DNA of 37,868 nucleotides, from NCBI GenBank assembly GCA_913063325.1, contig CAJXYE010000046.1:1-37868 (forward strand), written 5' to 3'. Shown here piece after piece: positions 34,734 to 37,868 of this stretch. Position 1 is the stretch's first letter. Each line of letters starts with the position of its first letter. A program made the translations under genes and the position numbers. The stretch comes from an uncultured Colwellia sp. (GTDB taxonomy: Bacteria; Pseudomonadota; Gammaproteobacteria; Enterobacterales; Alteromonadaceae). Under the pieces are notes generated by a model that saw only the letters and a list, made by a program, of their open reading frames with translations, was not told the DNA's origin and did not search any database.

Positions 34734-35747
34734 TCAGTCTTTAGTCGGCTCTTTAATGATACCAAAGTGCTGATAAGCTCTATCGGTAACAATACGACCA
34801 CGTGGTGTTCGTTGTAAAAAACCTTGTTGAATTAAAAATGGCTCTAATACATCTTCAATAGTTTCACGCTCTTCACCAATGGCTGCAGCAACATTATCTA
34901 AACCTACAGGGCCACCCATAAATTTATCAATAATCGCATGTAATAACTTTCTGTCCATAATATCAAAGCCTTCACTATCAACCTCTAACATATCTAAGGC
35001 AGCAGACGCAGTTTGTTGATTAACTACCCCATGAGATTTTATATCCGCATAGTCACGTACTCGACGTAATAATCGATTGGCAATACGTGGTGTACCGCGT
35101 GAGCGTCGTGCCACTTCAAAAGCGCCCTTTTCATCTATGGTTAAATTCAAAAAGTGTGCCGAGCGACTTACAATGGTCGAGAGTTCAGCAACATTATAAA
35201 ACTCTAGACGTTGCACAATACCAAAACGGTCACGTAGTGGTGATGTTAGTGCGCCAGCTCGCGTGGTAGCACCAATGAGGGTAAATGCTGGTAAATCTAA
35301 TTTTATAGAGCGAGCAGCAGGACCTTCACCAATCATAATATCTAATTGATAGTCTTCCATTGCTGGGTACAGTATTTCTTCAACAACGGGACTTAAACGA
35401 TGAATTTCATCAATAAAAAGAATATCATTTTCTTCTAAATTGGTAAGTAAAGCAGCTAAGTCTCCGGCTTTTTCTAATACAGGACCAGAAGTTGTGCGGA
35501 TATTAACACCCATCTCATTAGCGACAATGTTGGCTAAGGTGGTTTTTCCTAAACCCGGCGGACCAAAAATAAGTAAGTGATCTAACGGCTCACCTCGATT
35601 TTTTGCCGCAGGAATGAATATTTCCATTTGCGCTTTAACATGTTCTTGCCCCGTATAATCTTGCAGCATTTTAGGACGAATGGCGCGATCTACACCTTCA
35701 TCTTCTGTTGATGCAATGGGTTCAATTAAGCGGTCTGCTTCTATCAT
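34734..35747 (-). CDS. ruvB: Holliday junction helicase motor RuvB
   Basis: The AAA+ motor that drives branch migration of Holliday junctions, acting as hexamers on RuvA. Length 337, normal for the family. [15 protein letters not shown] near 24, Walker [10 protein letters not shown] (62-70), Walker [10 protein letters not shown] near 110, [18 protein letters not shown] near 160 and [18 protein letters not shown] near 207 are in place. The C-terminal winged helix ends near [16 protein letters not shown]. It follows ruvA by 62 bases and is probably co-transcribed with it. Confidence 0.97.
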   Translation of the reverse strand: MIEADRLIEPIASTEDEGVDRAIRPKMLQDYTGQEHVKAQMEIFIPAAKNRGEPLDHLLIFGPPGLGKTTLANIVANEMGVNIRTTSGPVLEKAGDLAALLTNLEENDILFIDEIHRLSPVVEEILYPAMEDYQLDIMIGEGPAARSIKLDLPAFTLIGATTRAGALTSPLRDRFGIVQRLEFYNVAELSTIVSRSAHFLNLTIDEKGAFEVARRSRGTPRIANRLLRRVRDYADIKSHGVVNQQTASAALDMLEVDSEGFDIMDRKLLHAIIDKFMGGPVGLDNVAAAIGEERETIEDVLEPFLIQQGFLQRTPRGRIVTDRAYQHFGIIKEPTKD

Positions 35748-35809
35748 AGGTTACCTAAATTATAAAAAACGGTCTTTGTATGGCTGAAGAAGCCACGACA
35801 ATAATAACG

Positions 35810-36448
35810 CTAAATCATCGATTTTAACGCATCGCGAATAATATCTTCGCTAGACATACCACGATTGTATACTGATTTAACCGCTTTATCTGCTTGTACT
35901 TGTTTATAGCCAAGGGATAACAAAGCATTAATAGCATCACCTTTGTTGTCACTAATAAAAGTATTATCTACATTCAATTCTGCTGACAATTGCTCTGGCA
36001 TTACGCCACCATCATCGCTAACTAAATGTATTTGTTGTGCTTGCCAGTCTTTTAAACGATCACGCATTTCAATAAGCAAGCGCTCTGCTGTTTTCTTACC
36101 AACACCAGGGATTTTTACTATCGCGGTAATATCATCGTGACGAACACAACTAACAAACTGGTCAGCAGACATGTTAGATAATATCGCTAAGCCCAATTTT
36201 GGACCAACGCCATTTACCTTGATTACTAAACGAAATAATTTTCGCTCTACTTTATTGGCAAAACCATACAGTAATTGGGCATCTTCACGCACAACAAAAT
36301 GTGTGTAAATAATCGCTTGTTGTTCAAGCTCAGGTAAAGCGTAAATACTGGTCATTGGCATAGTCACTTCATAACCAACACCCGCACATTCAATTAATAT
36401 TTCAGGAGAATTTTTTTCGACAAGTATGCCACGTAAACGACCAATCAC
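35810..36448 (-). CDS. ruvA: Holliday junction-binding protein RuvA
   Basis: RuvA binds Holliday junctions as a tetramer and seats RuvB. I start it at GTG 36448 because the protein then opens [12 protein letters not shown], like other RuvA; a TTG four codons earlier has no better ribosome site. Length 212. The OB domain is at 1-62 ([16 protein letters not shown]), then two helix-hairpin-helix motifs ([15 protein letters not shown] near 74, [15 protein letters not shown] near 110) and a C-terminal RuvB-binding domain (about 160-212). It is separated from ruvC by a small repeat. Confidence 0.95.
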   Translation of the reverse strand: MIGRLRGILVEKNSPEILIECAGVGYEVTMPMTSIYALPELEQQAIIYTHFVVREDAQLLYGFANKVERKLFRLVIKVNGVGPKLGLAILSNMSADQFVSCVRHDDITAIVKIPGVGKKTAERLLIEMRDRLKDWQAQQIHLVSDDGGVMPEQLSAELNVDNTFISDNKGDAINALLSLGYKQVQADKAVKSVYNRGMSSEDIIRDALKSMI

Positions 36449-36536
36449 ATCAAGTACCAAGAGCTATTATTAATGATCCAGATACTACCACTATATATTT
36501 ATACAGTAAAGGGAGCTGTTGATAAGATAAAACATT

Positions 36537-36567
36537 GGATTCCCGACAAGCCAACTCGGGAATGACG
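36537..36567. repeat. CGTCATTCCCG-type palindromic repeat, single unit
   Basis: Read on the minus strand: CGTCATTCCCG, a short loop, then CGGGAATCC. The stem ATTCCCG/CGGGAAT spans 36539-36563. It lies in the 174-base gap between ruvC and ruvA. Related units occur at 18947 and 37264. Confidence 0.6.
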
Positions 36568-36622
36568 ATTTCTGGCTCACTCGGTGATTTCGCATACTTT
36601 TATTGAAGGCTTAAACACTAAG

Positions 36623-37150
36623 TTAACGTAAACGACCTCTAACCGTTTTAGTGGCCTGCCCTGCTAATTTAGCTATGCTGGTATGGCTATGGCCATGACA
36701 AAGAGCGACTGCCAAGGCATCAGCAGCATCAGCTTGCGGTGTACCTGGTAGCTTTAAAATGGTCTTCACCATATGTTGTACTTGGCTTTTATCTGCTGCG
36801 CCAGTACCTACTACCGCTTGTTTAATTTGTCTTGCTGAGTATTCACCAATACTTAAACCGGTATTAGTTGCCGCTACAATTGCCGCACCACGCGCTTGAC
36901 CAAGCTTTAACGCGCCACCAGGGTTTACCCCCATAAAAACTTGTTCGATAGCAAACATGTCAGGTTTAAATTGAATAATTAACTCAGACACGCCAGCAAA
37001 AATTGTTTGTAGACGTGATGCGAAGTCTTCCCCTTGGCTTAGTGCTTTAATACAGCCACTGCCTAAGTAAGTAAATTTTTGACCCTGCTGCTCTATCACA
37101 CCATAACCGGTAAAACGTGAGCCAGGATCAATACCTAATATAATTGTCAT
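36623..37150 (-). CDS. ruvC: Holliday junction resolvase RuvC
   Basis: The endonuclease that resolves Holliday junctions on the RuvAB complex. Length 175, normal for the family. The acidic active site is present: D8 ([14 protein letters not shown]), E near 68 (AIEQVFMG) and the D pair near 140 ([16 protein letters not shown]). ATG 37150 follows AAGGGTTTAA. It lies between aspS and ruvA; in several relatives a yebC gene is also found here, but there is no room for one in this window. Confidence 0.96.
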   Translation of the reverse strand: MTIILGIDPGSRFTGYGVIEQQGQKFTYLGSGCIKALSQGEDFASRLQTIFAGVSELIIQFKPDMFAIEQVFMGVNPGGALKLGQARGAAIVAATNTGLSIGEYSARQIKQAVVGTGAADKSQVQHMVKTILKLPGTPQADAADALAVALCHGHSHTSIAKLAGQATKTVRGRLR

Positions 37151-37205
37151 TTAAACCCTTAAAATCAGAAAAATCTGCCAGTATAAAGTTGGTATGAGTC
37201 TATAA

Positions 37206-37243
37206 AAAAAGCGTATTGAAGGGAAATCCTCAATACGCTTTTT
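37206..37243 (-). terminator. Terminator between aspS and ruvC
   Basis: AAAAAGCGTATTGA and TCAATACGCTTTTT form a 14-pair stem with a ten-base loop, with a T run following on the minus strand. It is a strong intrinsic terminator upstream of ruvC, so ruvC probably has its own promoter. Confidence 0.85.
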
Positions 37244-37263
37244 GTAACTACTAACTAGTAAGT

Positions 37264-37347
37264 CGTCATCCTCGTGATCTATTAATCGAGGATCCAGTTT
37301 GAGGTAATGTTTAGGTAACACCATAAACAATACCTTAAAGAATGACG
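37264..37347. repeat. Palindromic repeat pair (CGTCAT-type family), copy 2
   Basis: CGTCAT with a hairpin ATCCTCG/CGAGGAT (37268-37293) at one end and AATGACG at the other, 84 bases overall. It has the same plan and size as the unit at 18947-19028 and lies between aspS and its terminator. Confidence 0.55.
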
Positions 37348-37376
37348 TCAGTACTTATAAGCTTAATATTTAGCTA

Positions 37377-37868
<492 letters not shown>

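Overview
The window looks like chromosomal core DNA of a low-GC marine gammaproteobacterium of the Alteromonadales, most like Colwellia. This rests on the AT-rich sequence, the gene families (CsiV next to Mfd, UbiTUV, DUF1244, the comEC-msbA-lpxK-ycaR-kdsB block) and the small palindromic repeats between genes. I searched no database, so the genus is an inference. Most of the window is housekeeping. I see no phage, full insertion sequence, CRISPR array, rRNA or tRNA.

Layout: 1-524 is the start of cysD (cut by the window edge). 752-1090 is a ComEA-like DNA uptake protein. 1379-4998 is a four-gene SitABCD-type Mn/Fe importer behind a Fur-like box, meeting a thioredoxin-fold lipoprotein (5025-5573) head to head. 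5909-7763 (minus) is a two-gene unit, a FagA-like protein then class II fumarase, with a strong Fur box over its -10. Together these look like an iron-sparing response: import manganese and use a fumarase without an Fe-S cluster. 7930-13832 (plus) holds mfd, csiV and a DUF1244 gene. 13919-16001 (minus) holds rsuA and roxA, which act on the ribosome. 16117-18911 holds the oxygen-independent ubiquinone genes ubiV, ubiU and, divergently, ubiT, with an FNR-like site midway between ubiU and ubiT.

19077-25833 (minus) is comEC-msbA-lpxK-ycaR-kdsB: DNA uptake channel, lipid A flippase, lipid A kinase, small zinc-ribbon protein and CMP-Kdo synthase. 25961-26482 is a DUF2062 membrane protein.

26550-34273 (minus) is the most distinctive part. 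It is a HlyD-type adaptor, a MacB-type ATPase and a large two-FtsX-domain permease, followed by a sigma-54 NtrC-type response regulator and an NtrY-like kinase. Upstream lie a good -24/-12 promoter and two palindromes about three helical turns apart that look like the regulator's binding sites. An 8-bp tandem repeat sits between permease and regulator, and a run of three small hairpins sits between regulator and kinase; one of these hairpins repeats the core of the upstream palindromes. I read this as a self-contained signal-responsive export system. The substrate is unknown.

34734-37868 (minus) is ruvB, ruvA, ruvC and the 3' end of aspS, broken up by small palindromic repeats. A 159-bp MITE-like element separates ruvB from the export operon's control region.
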